Positions 1 through 8,431 are shown, counted from the stretch's first letter. The stretch: 64,000 nucleotides of DNA from F23-B02 sp963625685 (GCA_963625685.1 CAVFTR010000004.1:80823-144822), one strand, 5' to 3'. Numbers and translations are program-made. Notes: a model not told the origin generated them from the sequence alone.

Positions 1-1115
1 AGATCGTTTTAGACGATATTAACCTGTATTTTAATGATAAGGAATTCCTCACGCTCTTAGGCCCCTCCGGCTGCGGCAAGACCACCACGCTCAGGATCAT
101 CGGCGGTTTTATCAGGCCCACCGGCGGCGACGTGCTCTTTGACGGCGTGAGGATCAATGATGTCCCGCCTCACAAGCGCAAGGTCAACACGGTCTTTCAG
201 AAGTACGCGCTGTTCCCGCATCTTGATGTGTACGAGAACGTGGCCTTCGGCCTGCGCCTTGCAAAGCTCTCCGAGGACGAGATCGACGAGCGAGTCACCG
301 AAATGCTCGAGATCGTCAGCCTCAAGGGCTTTGAAAACCGCAGAGTATCGCAGCTGTCCGGAGGTCAGCAGCAGCGCGTGGCGATCGCCCGCGCTCTTGT
401 CAACCGACCCAAGGTGCTGCTGCTCGACGAGCCGCTCGGAGCTCTCGACCTGCGTCTTCGCAAGGATATGCAGAACGAGCTCAAGCGTATCCAGCAGGCG
501 ATGGGCATCACTTTTATATATGTGACTCACGATCAGGAGGAGGCCCTGAGCATGTCCGACACTGTCGTCGTCATGGACAAGGGGCGCATCCAGCAGATCG
601 GCACGCCCGAGGATATCTACAACGAGCCGAAAAACGCCTTCGTCGCGGATTTTATCGGCGAGAGCAATATCCTCGACGGCGTCATGCTCGAGGACAGACT
701 GGTCAGATTCTTCGGCAGGAAGTTTAAATGCGTCGACTCCGGCTTTGAGAAAAACGAGCCCGTCGACGTCGTCATCCGCCCCGAGGATATCGACATCGTC
801 GCCCCCGACGACGGACATCTGTGCGGAACGGTCACCGCCGTGACCTTCAAGGGCGTGCATTACGACACCATAGTCGATTTCAAGGGCTTCAAGTGGCTTA
901 TCCAGACGACCGACTTCTACGAGGTCGGCTCGTATATCGGCATACGCCTCGAGCCCGAGGATATCCATATAATGCACAAGAGCGAGTACTCCGGCCAGTT
1001 CGGCGACTACAGCTCCTACTCGGCAGAGTACGACGAGATGGACGACCCCGACCTCTATCCGGAGGATGCAGAGGAGAGCGAGGAGTCCCCGGAGGGCGGC
1101 GAAAATGAAGAATAA
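1..1115 (+). CDS. potA: Spermidine/putrescine ABC transporter ATPase PotA (5' partial)
   Basis: Cytoplasmic ATPase that powers polyamine import through PotBC. The reading frame is open from base 3 and the true start lies left of the window. Visible motifs are Walker A (GPSGCGKTT, near base 61), the signature LSGGQQQRVAIARAL, Walker B LLLDEPLGALD and the switch histidine in YVTHDQEEA, followed by a C-terminal TOBE-like regulatory domain (VVIRPEDIDI). The protein ends in an unusually acidic tail of about 40 residues, rich in Glu, Asp and Tyr, which typical PotA proteins lack. The stop overlaps potB by 11 bp. The order potA-potB-potC-potD with overlapping genes supports the assignment. Confidence 0.95.
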   Translation, partial: IVLDDINLYFNDKEFLTLLGPSGCGKTTTLRIIGGFIRPTGGDVLFDGVRINDVPPHKRKVNTVFQKYALFPHLDVYENVAFGLRLAKLSEDEIDERVTEMLEIVSLKGFENRRVSQLSGGQQQRVAIARALVNRPKVLLLDEPLGALDLRLRKDMQNELKRIQQAMGITFIYVTHDQEEALSMSDTVVVMDKGRIQQIGTPEDIYNEPKNAFVADFIGESNILDGVMLEDRLVRFFGRKFKCVDSGFEKNEPVDVVIRPEDIDIVAPDDGHLCGTVTAVTFKGVHYDTIVDFKGFKWLIQTTDFYEVGSYIGIRLEPEDIHIMHKSEYSGQFGDYSSYSAEYDEMDDPDLYPEDAEESEESPEGGENEE

Positions 1116-1917
1116 AGCCCTTGCCGCGCCCTATCTCGTGTGGATGGCGCTGTTTACGATAGTCCCGCTCGCCATCGTCGCCTACTACGCCTTTACGGAC
1201 GCTTCCACGGGCGAGTGGACCCTCGCGAACATCTCAAACCTCGGAAACTATATGCCGATACTCATAAAGAGCATATGGCTCGCGCTGATCTCGTCGCTTA
1301 TCTGCATCGTCATCGGCTACCCCGTGGCGTATTTCATCGCAAACTGCCGCGAGACGACGCAGCGCTTTCTGTACATGCTCGTCATGCTCCCGATGTGCAT
1401 AAGCTTCCTTCTGCGCACCCTCGCCTGGGTCGCGCTCACGGAGGACACCGGCATCATAAACAACTTCATAACGGCGCTCGGCCTTCAGCCGCTGCCGCTT
1501 ATCCGCAATAACGGCGCGGTCGTGCTCGGCATGGTGTACAACTATCTGCCGTACATGATAATGCCGCTGTATACGGTCATCATGAAGATCGACCGCCGCC
1601 TTATCGAGGCCGCGCAGGATCTCGGCTGCGACGGAGTGAATGTGTTCCGCCGCGTGATCCTGCCGCTGTCCGTGCCGGGGATAATCTCGGGCTTTACGAT
1701 GGTCTTCGTCCCGGCGGTATCGACCTTTTACATCTCGCAGAAGCTCGGCTCGTCGGGCACGACGCTCATCGGCGACGTTATAGAAAGCCAGTTCAAGACC
1801 GCGTACAACCCCAATCTCGGCGCGGCGCTGAGCCTTGTCCTGATGGTGATGATATTCATCTGCATCGGGGTCATGAACCGCTTCGGCGATGAGGAGGGGG
1901 AGGTCGTGACGCTGTGA
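1105..1917 (+). CDS. potB: Polyamine ABC transporter permease PotB
   Basis: Inner-membrane permease of the spermidine/putrescine importer, 270 residues with about six predicted membrane segments. The ATG at 1105 is chosen because it follows a GGAGGG ribosome site and begins MKNKALAAPYLVW, the usual N-terminus; an upstream in-frame ATG at 1066 would add a basic, non-homologous stretch. The binding-protein-dependent permease signature lies at the EAAQDLGCDG region, where the EAA loop contacts PotA. It overlaps potA upstream, and its TGA overlaps the GTG start of potC (GTGA). Family length matches. Confidence 0.93.
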   Translation: MKNKALAAPYLVWMALFTIVPLAIVAYYAFTDASTGEWTLANISNLGNYMPILIKSIWLALISSLICIVIGYPVAYFIANCRETTQRFLYMLVMLPMCISFLLRTLAWVALTEDTGIINNFITALGLQPLPLIRNNGAVVLGMVYNYLPYMIMPLYTVIMKIDRRLIEAAQDLGCDGVNVFRRVILPLSVPGIISGFTMVFVPAVSTFYISQKLGSSGTTLIGDVIESQFKTAYNPNLGAALSLVLMVMIFICIGVMNRFGDEEGEVVTL

Positions 1918-2750
1918 AGAATTTCAACAAGGTATTTACCGTCATCGTCCTGCTTTTTCTGTACATCCCGATGATCGTCCTCGCCGTGGGCTCGTTCAAC
2001 AGCGGCATGGACATCGCGGTGTTCAAGGGCTTCACGCTGGATAACTACGCCGAGCTCTTCCGCGACGGCGTGCTGCTGCCGCTGCTGCTAAACTCGGTCA
2101 TCGTCGCGCTCCTGTCGGCTCTGTTTGCGACCATACTCGGCACGGCGGCCGCCCTCGGCATACATTCCATGGGCCCGCGCCTTCGCAGCTTCACCATGGG
2201 CGTGACGAACATCCCGCTGACTAACCCCGAGATCGTCACCGGCGTATCGCTGGCGCTGCTGTTCGCCTTCGTCGGAACGATGCTGAAGATAAACAACATC
2301 CTCGGCTTTGCAACGCTGCTTATAGCGCATATAACCTTCAATCTGCCCTATGTCATACTCTCGGTCATGCCGAAATTAAGGCAGATGGATCCCAATCTGC
2401 GCGAGGCGGCGCTCGACCTCGGCTGCACTCCCTGGCAGGCCTTTTACATGGTCGTTATCCACGAGATAACGCCGGGCATCGTCTCCGGCGCGCTCATGGC
2501 CTTCACCATGAGCCTCGACGACTTCGTCATCAGCTATTTTGTCTACGGCCCGCGCTTTGTCACCCTGCCGGTCGAGATATATAACTACACCAAAAAGCCC
2601 CTCCAGCCGAAGATATACGCCCTGTTTACGCTGCTGTTCGCGGCGATACTCATCGTTATGGTGCTCATGAATCTTCTTCAGGAGCGGGACGCGAAGCGCT
2701 CGCGCGAAAGCCGCAGCGCCTTCCACAGGGGAAGGAAGGTGGGCGTATGA
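1914..2750 (+). CDS. potC: Polyamine ABC transporter permease PotC
   Basis: Second permease of the polyamine importer, 278 residues with about six hydrophobic segments. The EAA loop is visible as REAALDLGCTPWQAF. It starts at a GTG that overlaps the potB stop, so translation is probably coupled, and ends overlapping the potD ATG (ATGA). Length and order are typical of Clostridia pot operons. Substrate preference (putrescine or spermidine) cannot be told from the permease. Confidence 0.93.
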   Translation: MKNFNKVFTVIVLLFLYIPMIVLAVGSFNSGMDIAVFKGFTLDNYAELFRDGVLLPLLLNSVIVALLSALFATILGTAAALGIHSMGPRLRSFTMGVTNIPLTNPEIVTGVSLALLFAFVGTMLKINNILGFATLLIAHITFNLPYVILSVMPKLRQMDPNLREAALDLGCTPWQAFYMVVIHEITPGIVSGALMAFTMSLDDFVISYFVYGPRFVTLPVEIYNYTKKPLQPKIYALFTLLFAAILIVMVLMNLLQERDAKRSRESRSAFHRGRKVGV

Positions 2751-3934
2751 AAAGAGCGATACCGCTGCTGCTGTGCGTGCTCATGCTGCTGAGCGCGCTC
2801 CCCGTGCAGGCCAAGGCCGACGACGTCACCATAAACGTCTACAACTGGGGACAGTATATCTCCGACGGCACCGACGGCTATATTGACGTCAATAAGGCCT
2901 TCACCGAGAAGACCGGCATCAAGGTAAACTACATGACCTTCGACTCGAACGAGACCATGTACACCAAGCTCAAGACCGGCGGCAGCACCTACGACGTCAT
3001 CATCCCATCGGATTACATGGTAGCCCGCCTCATAGCCGAGGACATGCTCGAGCAGCTCGACTACTCGAACATCCCCAACTACGCGCTCGTCGACGACGCG
3101 TACAAAAACACCTCCTACGACCCGGAGAACAAATATTCCGTGCCCTACACCTGGGGGACCGTCGGCGTTATCTACAACAAAAAGTACGTCGACGAGGCCG
3201 ACCTCGGCTCGTGGGAGCTTCTGTGGAACGATAAGTATTCCGGCAAGATACTGATGTTTGACAATCCGCGCGACGCCTTCGCGATAGCGGAGCTCATGCT
3301 GGGGATAGATATCAACACCGAGGATCAGGACGAGCTGCGCTCGGCGGCCTATAAGCTCATCGAGCAGAAGCCGCTCGTGCAGGAATACGTCATGGACCAG
3401 ATATTCAGCAAGATGGAGCGCGAGGAGGCGTGGATAGCGCCGTACTACGCAGGCGACTATCTGCTGATGGAGCAGGAAAATCCCGACCTCGGCTTTTATT
3501 TCCCGGAGGAGGGCTTCAACCTCTTCATAGACGCCGCCTGCATCCCGAAGGGCTGCCAGAACAAGGCCGCGGCCGAGGCGTATATAAACTTCCTGTGCGA
3601 CCCCGAGATATCGGGCGAGAACCTCGATTACCTCGGCTACTCAACGCCCATATCCGAGGCAAAGCAGTATATGGATCCCGAGACCGCCGAAAGCGATATA
3701 GCCTATCCCACGCAGGAGACGCTCGAAAACGGCAGGGCCTTCATAAACCTCTCCGAGGAGACCAGCCGCTTCACCGATTCGCTCTGGCTCCAGGTCAAAA
3801 CTCAGGGCGGCGTGGATACCTACGCGATAGTATCCATGTGCGCCGTCGCCGTGCTGCTCGCGGCCTACTTCGTCATCCACAGCGTGCGGAAGAAAAAGCG
3901 CATAGCAAACCGCTGCAAGAAGTGGAAGCAATAA
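2747..3934 (+). CDS. potD: Polyamine substrate-binding protein PotD, C-terminally membrane anchored
   Basis: Extracellular binding protein that delivers polyamine to PotBC, 395 residues. An N-terminal signal peptide (MKRAIPLLLCVLMLLSALPV) is followed by the family start INVYNWGQYISDG and the mature bilobal fold (WGTVGVIYNKKYVD, YAGDYLLM). There is no lipobox cysteine at the signal peptide end. Instead residues near 350-372 form a hydrophobic segment (YAIVSMCAVAVLLAAYFVI) followed by a basic tail (RKKKR), which would anchor the protein by its C-terminus. Gram-positive binding proteins are usually lipoproteins, so this is an alternative tethering mode. Translation is coupled to potC. Confidence 0.93.
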   Translation: MKRAIPLLLCVLMLLSALPVQAKADDVTINVYNWGQYISDGTDGYIDVNKAFTEKTGIKVNYMTFDSNETMYTKLKTGGSTYDVIIPSDYMVARLIAEDMLEQLDYSNIPNYALVDDAYKNTSYDPENKYSVPYTWGTVGVIYNKKYVDEADLGSWELLWNDKYSGKILMFDNPRDAFAIAELMLGIDINTEDQDELRSAAYKLIEQKPLVQEYVMDQIFSKMEREEAWIAPYYAGDYLLMEQENPDLGFYFPEEGFNLFIDAACIPKGCQNKAAAEAYINFLCDPEISGENLDYLGYSTPISEAKQYMDPETAESDIAYPTQETLENGRAFINLSEETSRFTDSLWLQVKTQGGVDTYAIVSMCAVAVLLAAYFVIHSVRKKKRIANRCKKWKQ

Positions 3935-3964
3935 AAAAATCTCGCCTAATGGCGAGATTTTTTG
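3935..3964. terminator. Bidirectional intrinsic terminator after potD
   Basis: Stem TCTCGCC/GGCGAGA with a TAAT loop, flanked by an A run on the left and a T run on the right. It can end potD on the plus strand and the zinc-ribbon gene on the minus strand. Confidence 0.9.
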
Positions 3965-4219
3965 TTACTCTTGCTTATTATCAAGATGAAATATCGGGTG
4001 GTCGAAGGGATAGTCCCCGTAGCTTATCAGAACCACGCGGCACTTCGGGCAGTTGTACGCCTCGACGGCGGCGCTGCTGTCCGACAGATACAGCTCATCC
4101 TTCGCAATGCCGGGGAGCGCCGGAACGAGCTTTTTCTTCGTGCTCCAGCATACGCCGTCGCGGCTCTGCATGTACCCGGGCAGCATCTCGCCGTCGCAGT
4201 ACGGGCATGTTTTGCCCAT
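3965..4219 (-). CDS. Small zinc-ribbon protein (DUF6487-like)
   Basis: An 84-residue protein with two CxxC pairs, CPYC near the N-terminus and CPKC near residue 57, the arrangement of a zinc ribbon. The N-terminus MGKTCPYCDGEMLPG resembles DUF6487-type proteins common in Clostridia. The start is supported by an AAGGAGGT ribosome site 7 bases upstream on the minus strand. It is convergent with potD and shares its terminator. No function is established; it is probably a cytoplasmic zinc-binding protein. Confidence 0.75.
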   Translation of the reverse strand: MGKTCPYCDGEMLPGYMQSRDGVCWSTKKKLVPALPGIAKDELYLSDSSAAVEAYNCPKCRVVLISYGDYPFDHPIFHLDNKQE

Positions 4220-4436
4220 TTTGTGACCTCCTTAATATGCTGTGTATACTGACAGCTTAGCACTTCGTTTCATCGTTGTCAATCGAAGGTATTATCTGCA
4301 AACTATTAAACCTCCTGCCGGCAACAAAACGGGAAAGGATCCGAAAACTATTATTCCTTATCCTGCGGATCGTCCTTATAGTGGATGCGCTTGCCGAAAC
4401 GCGCAAGGCAGGGAAGACCTGCCCTGCGTACAGTAA

Positions 4437-5012
4437 CTAATCGTTATTCAGGTAAACGCTCAGGTCAAGGTCGGTCAGGGGGATGAGATAGTAAAGATAT
4501 TCGTCTCCCCAGCAGGCCTTGACCCAATATGCGGTCTCGGGGGCGGGCTCGTCGATCACATAAGTGCGCTTGCCGCCGCCAAGCTGCAAAACGGAATCGG
4601 CATTTTCCGTGCGGAGCTCATCTGTGGGCGAAAAGCCTTCGCCGAAGACATAGACCGTGACCTTATCGGGGGCTTTGCGGCCGCGCTCAAAAAGCAAGGT
4701 GATAGGAGAATCGGCGGCCGCGTCGGGTATTACATGGTCGAATACGCCGACGGGATATTTTCGGCCTCCGTCAGGAAGATGTGTTTCCATGTACAGCTCA
4801 GAATCCTCGTCAAGAGGATGTTTAGGTGTCATCCACTTATAACCGACACAGCTCGGGTTGTCGTATACGGCAGTGCTGCCGTCCGCGTTGGTGTATTCGG
4901 CTTCGAGCTTTACGAAATAATGACCGTCCTCATGAGGTATCAATGCTATGACGATCGCCGCGATAACCGCCGCTATACCGACTGCTATCCATATGCGTTT
5001 CGATTTTGACAT
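4437..5012 (-). CDS. Membrane-anchored protein of unknown function
   Basis: A 191-residue protein with a basic N-terminus, one strong membrane segment (IWIAVGIAAVIAAIVIALI) and an extracellular part of about 160 residues that contains single cysteines and many acidic residues. I recognise no domain. A GGAGGT site precedes the ATG. It lies just downstream of the exported 406-residue gene on the same strand with a 9-bp gap, so the two are probably co-transcribed. A hairpin (GGCAGG/CCTGCC) lies about 25 bp past its stop but lacks a clear T run. The 217-bp stretch between this gene and the zinc-ribbon gene holds no convincing gene. Confidence 0.7.
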   Translation of the reverse strand: MSKSKRIWIAVGIAAVIAAIVIALIPHEDGHYFVKLEAEYTNADGSTAVYDNPSCVGYKWMTPKHPLDEDSELYMETHLPDGGRKYPVGVFDHVIPDAAADSPITLLFERGRKAPDKVTVYVFGEGFSPTDELRTENADSVLQLGGGKRTYVIDEPAPETAYWVKACWGDEYLYYLIPLTDLDLSVYLNND

Positions 5013-5021
5013 GTTTACCTC

Positions 5022-6242
5022 CTAAACACTGAAAGCGCAGACAAGTCTTGCGCTATTTGCTGAAGCAAAAAATGAGGTGGCTCCAGATAGGGGAATATTG
5101 TAGGATATATTGTACTCTGCCTGGGAGCTAAAAGTGTAAGCCGCTGAATGTGAAGTTCCGCTGTTGTTGGCAATGTTAAAGGTAACCGCCATGCCTGAGT
5201 TGTTTAATACGTTAGTATTGCAGCTACTACTAAACTTACTGGTCACATATCCATAACTCCCCTGACAATATGAAGATGTATTACCTGAAAGTGCCTTGAG
5301 CGCGGCTTCGAATGTTGCTGTTGGTATACCGAAATCCGAAAGGATTGCTATTACCATTTCTGCAAATCCGTTTTTATATTCAGGATTGACTACTGCATTG
5401 AAATCTCCATTTTTCACTTCATCAATTCCGTCAATATAACTTAGATTTGCAGAACCACGAGTGAGTTTTATAGTTATTTTATTCACTCTTACTTTGCATG
5501 AGTTATTACCCATGTTTTTATAGTAAGAACTTATGGCGGATGTAAATGTCTGAACACGTGCGCCTGCTCTTCTTGCGTTAGACGCATAATAGACGGTCAG
5601 CTTTTGACCGTTGACCGACGACATGTTGGCCATGCTAACGGTTCTTGTGGACACTTGCCTAAAAACGGCCTGCGGTATGGAAGCTAAAACTGATGGCTCT
5701 TCTAAGAGCTCCGAGTCGGTTTCAACTTCGGCAATTGGCCTTACAACATCGACATCATCGGCCATAACACGTTCGCCGAAGGCAAACATAATCTGTGCAT
5801 CGGAATCAATTAAGGGATTAATAACTATTCCTGCGTTGATTTTGTTTTCACCAACCGATTTTGTAAAACCGGCTGTGAGCGGCAGATTGATTTCGCCTAT
5901 TGAAATTTCGCCGTAGAGAGGTCCGTTCAATATGCTCGAGCCGTCAGTAAGCTCAAGAAGATCAACATCGCCAGCGGCGGTTAAAAGATAATCGTTTTCT
6001 CCTACACTTATAGTAGCAGACATGCTTACATGGAAAATGTCATCTTTCATGGTGCGCGAAACATTGTAATTATATTCCGCATCAGTATTTCCGGTACCAA
6101 AAAGAGCCTCAAATTCATCATTTGTTATAGCGGCTATGGAACTGTTTCCATGCAGAGCAATGCCGTCCGCAAAAGCTGTCACGCCCAGTGACATCATAAT
6201 AGCAAATATAAGGACATAGCACAAGAATTTTCTAAACTTCAT
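5022..6242 (-). CDS. Exported protein of unknown function
   Basis: A 406-residue protein with a clear signal peptide (FLCYVLIFAIMMSLGVTAFA). The mature part is rich in Ser, Thr, Asn, Val and Ile and looks beta-rich; two Cys sit in the C-terminal third. No catalytic motif, lipobox, SLH or LPXTG motif is visible, so it is probably secreted. Base composition is noticeably more AT-rich than the neighbours. AAAGGAG precedes the ATG. It sits between a 140-residue exported protein upstream (18-bp gap) and the membrane-anchored protein downstream, suggesting a three-gene operon divergent from a sigma factor. Function unknown. Confidence 0.7.
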   Translation of the reverse strand: MKFRKFLCYVLIFAIMMSLGVTAFADGIALHGNSSIAAITNDEFEALFGTGNTDAEYNYNVSRTMKDDIFHVSMSATISVGENDYLLTAAGDVDLLELTDGSSILNGPLYGEISIGEINLPLTAGFTKSVGENKINAGIVINPLIDSDAQIMFAFGERVMADDVDVVRPIAEVETDSELLEEPSVLASIPQAVFRQVSTRTVSMANMSSVNGQKLTVYYASNARRAGARVQTFTSAISSYYKNMGNNSCKVRVNKITIKLTRGSANLSYIDGIDEVKNGDFNAVVNPEYKNGFAEMVIAILSDFGIPTATFEAALKALSGNTSSYCQGSYGYVTSKFSSSCNTNVLNNSGMAVTFNIANNSGTSHSAAYTFSSQAEYNISYNIPLSGATSFFASANSARLVCAFSV

Positions 6243-6260
6243 TTTTGCTCTCCTTTGTTA

Positions 6261-6683
6261 TTAATATTCGGCATAGTTGGTGATAGTGATAGTTTCCGTG
6301 TTTTTTGCGTACAGTGTGAACATTGTCGTGCAGCGGTAGCTGCCGGAGCCGGTGAGCTGCTTAGTAAAGGATGTCATCATTTTTGAAGAGTTTACGCTGT
6401 GGTAAATGTAATTATCGGAAGTGCCGACATTTACCTTGACCCACTTGGTTCCGGACTTTTTCTCGATACAGGTCTTCGCTTTGATTTTTGTTACATCGCT
6501 TTTGCCGAAGCATCTGAGCGTAACAGATGAATTTCCATCCCCGACAATGATAAATGTAACCGTCGGTTTAGCCGAGTACAGGCTTTGAGTCTCGATGCCG
6601 CCGGGGGCCTGCGCGGCACATGCGGAAACAGGCACGCCGGTGATGATCAGAAGACTCAGCATAAAGCAAGCTATCCTTCTCAT
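6261..6683 (-). CDS. Small exported protein of unknown function (DUF6147-like)
   Basis: A 140-residue protein with a signal peptide (MRRIACFMLSLLIITGVPVS) and a mature domain of about 115 residues, rich in Thr, Ser and Lys and ending TITITNYAEY. It resembles the small secreted Oscillospiraceae proteins placed in DUF6147-type families, but I cannot confirm this. GGAGGG precedes the ATG. It is the first gene of the minus-strand exported-protein cluster and is divergent from the sigma factor at 6842. Confidence 0.6.
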   Translation of the reverse strand: MRRIACFMLSLLIITGVPVSACAAQAPGGIETQSLYSAKPTVTFIIVGDGNSSVTLRCFGKSDVTKIKAKTCIEKKSGTKWVKVNVGTSDNYIYHSVNSSKMMTSFTKQLTGSGSYRCTTMFTLYAKNTETITITNYAEY

Positions 6684-6712
6684 ATTTTATCCCTCCTTTC
6701 CGTGTTTTTTGT

Positions 6713-6735
6713 CCCCTTATCTATATAGACAGGGG
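6713..6735. promoter_or_regulatory. Palindrome in the divergent promoter region of the exported-protein cluster
   Basis: A 10-bp perfect palindrome TCTATATAGA (6720-6729) flanked by CCCC on the left and GGGG on the right. A TGTCCCC/GGGGACA pair (6710-6716 and 6748-6754) overlaps it. It lies 30-52 bp upstream of the 140-residue gene start, where an operator or sigma-specific promoter would be. The role is inferred. Confidence 0.35.
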
Positions 6736-6789
6736 AAATCGAAAAAAGGGGACAGATTTTCAGAAAAAATTTTTTAATTTTCAATCGGC

Positions 6790-6816
6790 TTGAAAATGCG
6801 TGAAAAATCATATACA
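6790..6816 (+). promoter_or_regulatory. Possible promoter of the sigma/anti-sigma pair
   Basis: TTGAAA at 6790-6795 and TATACA at 6811-6816 with a 15-bp spacer, 26 bp upstream of the sigma factor start. The spacer is short for a housekeeping promoter. Confidence 0.35.
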
Positions 6817-6841
6817 CTGTCATCGAACAGGGGGGATCGCA

Positions 6842-7417
6842 TTGCTGATGATTTATGCGTCTGCCATTGACGACGCGGCTGATTTAAGAAAATTCGAGAG
6901 GATATATTATCTGTATCGCGATCAGATGTTCTTTGTCGCAAATAAGATATTGAATGATGAGCACGAGGCCGAGGATGCCGTGCAGAACGCGTTTATGGGC
7001 ATAGCACAGAATATAAAAAGTCTGACGACCGACGATAAGCGCGTCGTGCGCGCGTATACGCTGACGGCGGCGAAAAATGCGGCGCTCAATCTCCTTCCGC
7101 AGAAGCAGCGGCGCGATATGCAGCTTGATATAGATGAGGTGGATATCGCCGACGACGAGGATGTTTTCGAGCGGGTCGCGGCCACGGAGGACAGAGAGAC
7201 CATATCGCGTGCGATAGAAAAACTGCCGGATATATACGGAGATGTTTTGCTGCTGCACTGCGTCTGCGGCCTTGGAGTTGAGCAGACAGCGCTTATGCTC
7301 GGACGAAAAAAGGCGACTGTCGAAAAGCAGATAACAAGAGCACGAAGGCTTGTCGTCAAGCTGTGCATTGAGGAAGGGATGGTGTTTGAACATGGAAAAA
7401 ACAATGTCGGCGTTTGA
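6842..7417 (+). CDS. Sigma-70 family RNA polymerase sigma factor (ECF-like)
   Basis: Alternative sigma factor of about 191 residues. Region 2 is seen at FERIYYLYRDQMFFVANKIL and DEHEAEDAVQNAFMGIAQ (core binding and -10 contact), and region 4 at LPDIYGDVLLLHCVCGLGVE followed by the helix-turn-helix LMLGRKKATVEKQITRARR. The start is ambiguous: a GGGGGG ribosome site at 6830-6835 is 6 bases before TTG at 6842 and 12 before ATG at 6848. I use the TTG. The gene overlaps the next one by 26 bp; that gene encodes a DUF4367 membrane protein, the usual anti-sigma partner in Clostridia. Confidence 0.88.
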   Translation: MLMIYASAIDDAADLRKFERIYYLYRDQMFFVANKILNDEHEAEDAVQNAFMGIAQNIKSLTTDDKRVVRAYTLTAAKNAALNLLPQKQRRDMQLDIDEVDIADDEDVFERVAATEDRETISRAIEKLPDIYGDVLLLHCVCGLGVEQTALMLGRKKATVEKQITRARRLVVKLCIEEGMVFEHGKNNVGV

Positions 7418-8159
7418 AAATGCGCTTCTTGATAAGGCGCTGCGAAGCTTTGACTATGTTCCCGCAGCCGAAGAAATAGATCACGAATTCTCGCCGGAAT
7501 TTGAGCGCAAGTCCGAAAAGCTAATCAAAAAAAGCGGCTCGAATGTCTGGCACTGCGTGAATACGACCGCGAAAAGGCTGCTCATAGCGGCGATAATCGC
7601 GGCTTTGCTCACGGGAACCGTCCTTGCCGTCCCCGCGCTCAGGGAAGGGCTTATCAGGATGTTCGTCCACGATAACGGCAGCATGTATTACTTCTCCGTT
7701 GACCGGAGTATGATAGAAAACGCACCGACGGAGATCGAAACGGCATATTCGCCGACATATATCCCTGATGGGTATAAACTCGTCGACATAGTTGCCGCTC
7801 GAGAAGGCATAGTGTCACTCGACTATATGGATGAAAACGGCGGCTGGATCAGCTTCACGCAGGAGCTCGTAACGCAGGATCCGCGCAATAAGCTTGGCGG
7901 AATGGCGGATTCCGAGCGCTCGAAGCTTGAGCATATTGTGCTCAACGGCTATAAGGTCGTTCAGATAATCCACGAGGAGGGCGAGGTGGAGCTCTTGTGG
8001 ACGGATAACGAATATTTCTTCAGCCTGTTCTGCGATAAAGGCGGCCTCGACGAGGCGAAAAGGGTCTTTTACGGCATAAAGCCCGACGCCGGGCTTACGC
8101 AGAGGATAGCAAACGGCGAGATCATAATGGAAGGCAAACATGTCATGGATTTGGATTGA
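7392..8159 (+). CDS. DUF4367-domain membrane protein, putative anti-sigma factor
   Basis: A 255-residue protein with a cytoplasmic N-terminal region of about 65 residues, one membrane segment (LLIAAIIAALLTGTVLAV, near residues 67-84) and an extracellular DUF4367-type domain (PTYIPDGYKLVDI and onward). DUF4367 proteins commonly sit directly after an ECF sigma gene and are thought to hold the sigma factor through the cytoplasmic segment. The ATG at 7392 lies inside the end of the sigma gene behind GGAAGGGATGG. Translational coupling with the sigma factor supports a regulatory pair. The signal it senses is unknown. Confidence 0.8.
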   Translation: MEKTMSAFENALLDKALRSFDYVPAAEEIDHEFSPEFERKSEKLIKKSGSNVWHCVNTTAKRLLIAAIIAALLTGTVLAVPALREGLIRMFVHDNGSMYYFSVDRSMIENAPTEIETAYSPTYIPDGYKLVDIVAAREGIVSLDYMDENGGWISFTQELVTQDPRNKLGGMADSERSKLEHIVLNGYKVVQIIHEEGEVELLWTDNEYFFSLFCDKGGLDEAKRVFYGIKPDAGLTQRIANGEIIMEGKHVMDLD

Positions 8160-8170
8160 TACTGAATACT

Positions 8171-8208
8171 GACCGCGTTTTTCCGCTTTGGAAAGGCGCG
8201 GTTTTTGT
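8171..8208 (+). terminator. Intrinsic terminator after the sigma/anti-sigma operon
   Basis: Stem ACCGCG plus TTTCC pairing with GGAAA plus CGCGGT, followed by TTTTTG. It separates this operon from the cobalamin operon promoter. Confidence 0.8.
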
Positions 8209-8236
8209 TGTGTCTTATTAAGAAAGCTGATATAAT
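8208..8236 (+). promoter_or_regulatory. Promoter of the cobalamin-riboswitch operon
   Basis: TTGTGT at 8208-8213, 17-bp spacer, and consensus TATAAT at 8231-8236, about 15 bp before the riboswitch aptamer. Confidence 0.7.
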
Positions 8237-8250
8237 AAACTGATTAAATA

Positions 8251-8410
8251 CTGCCTGCGGTGCTGCATGACGCAGCCTAACAAGGAATTCGGTGAAAATC
8301 CGAAGCAGTCCCGCTGCCGTGAATGGCGACGAGGGCGCATTGGCCACTGCTTCTATGCGGGAAGGCGCGCCTGAGATTGACCCATGAGCCGGAAGACTTG
8401 CCGCATGCAT
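8251..8410 (+). promoter_or_regulatory. Cobalamin (B12) riboswitch
   Basis: An approximately 160-nt leader with the hallmark pieces of the cobalamin aptamer in order: closing stem TGCGG/CCGCA, GGTGAAAATCC, GCAGTCCCGCTGCCGTGA, GCCACTGC, GGGAAGGC, and a B12-box-like GAGCCGGAAGACTTGCC near the 3' end. In this class, binding of adenosyl- or other cobalamin lowers expression of the downstream genes. A strong AAGGAGGT ribosome site follows within 10 bases of the aptamer, so control may act on translation of the leader peptide and operon. I see no clear terminator hairpin between aptamer and genes. Confidence 0.93.
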
Positions 8411-8431
8411 CAATTCAAGGAGGTGGGATAT

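Noticed and set aside
4242..4436. A 64-codon plus-strand frame between two minus-strand genes
   Set aside because: No ribosome site, begins inside the leader of the zinc-ribbon gene, and has no recognisable features.
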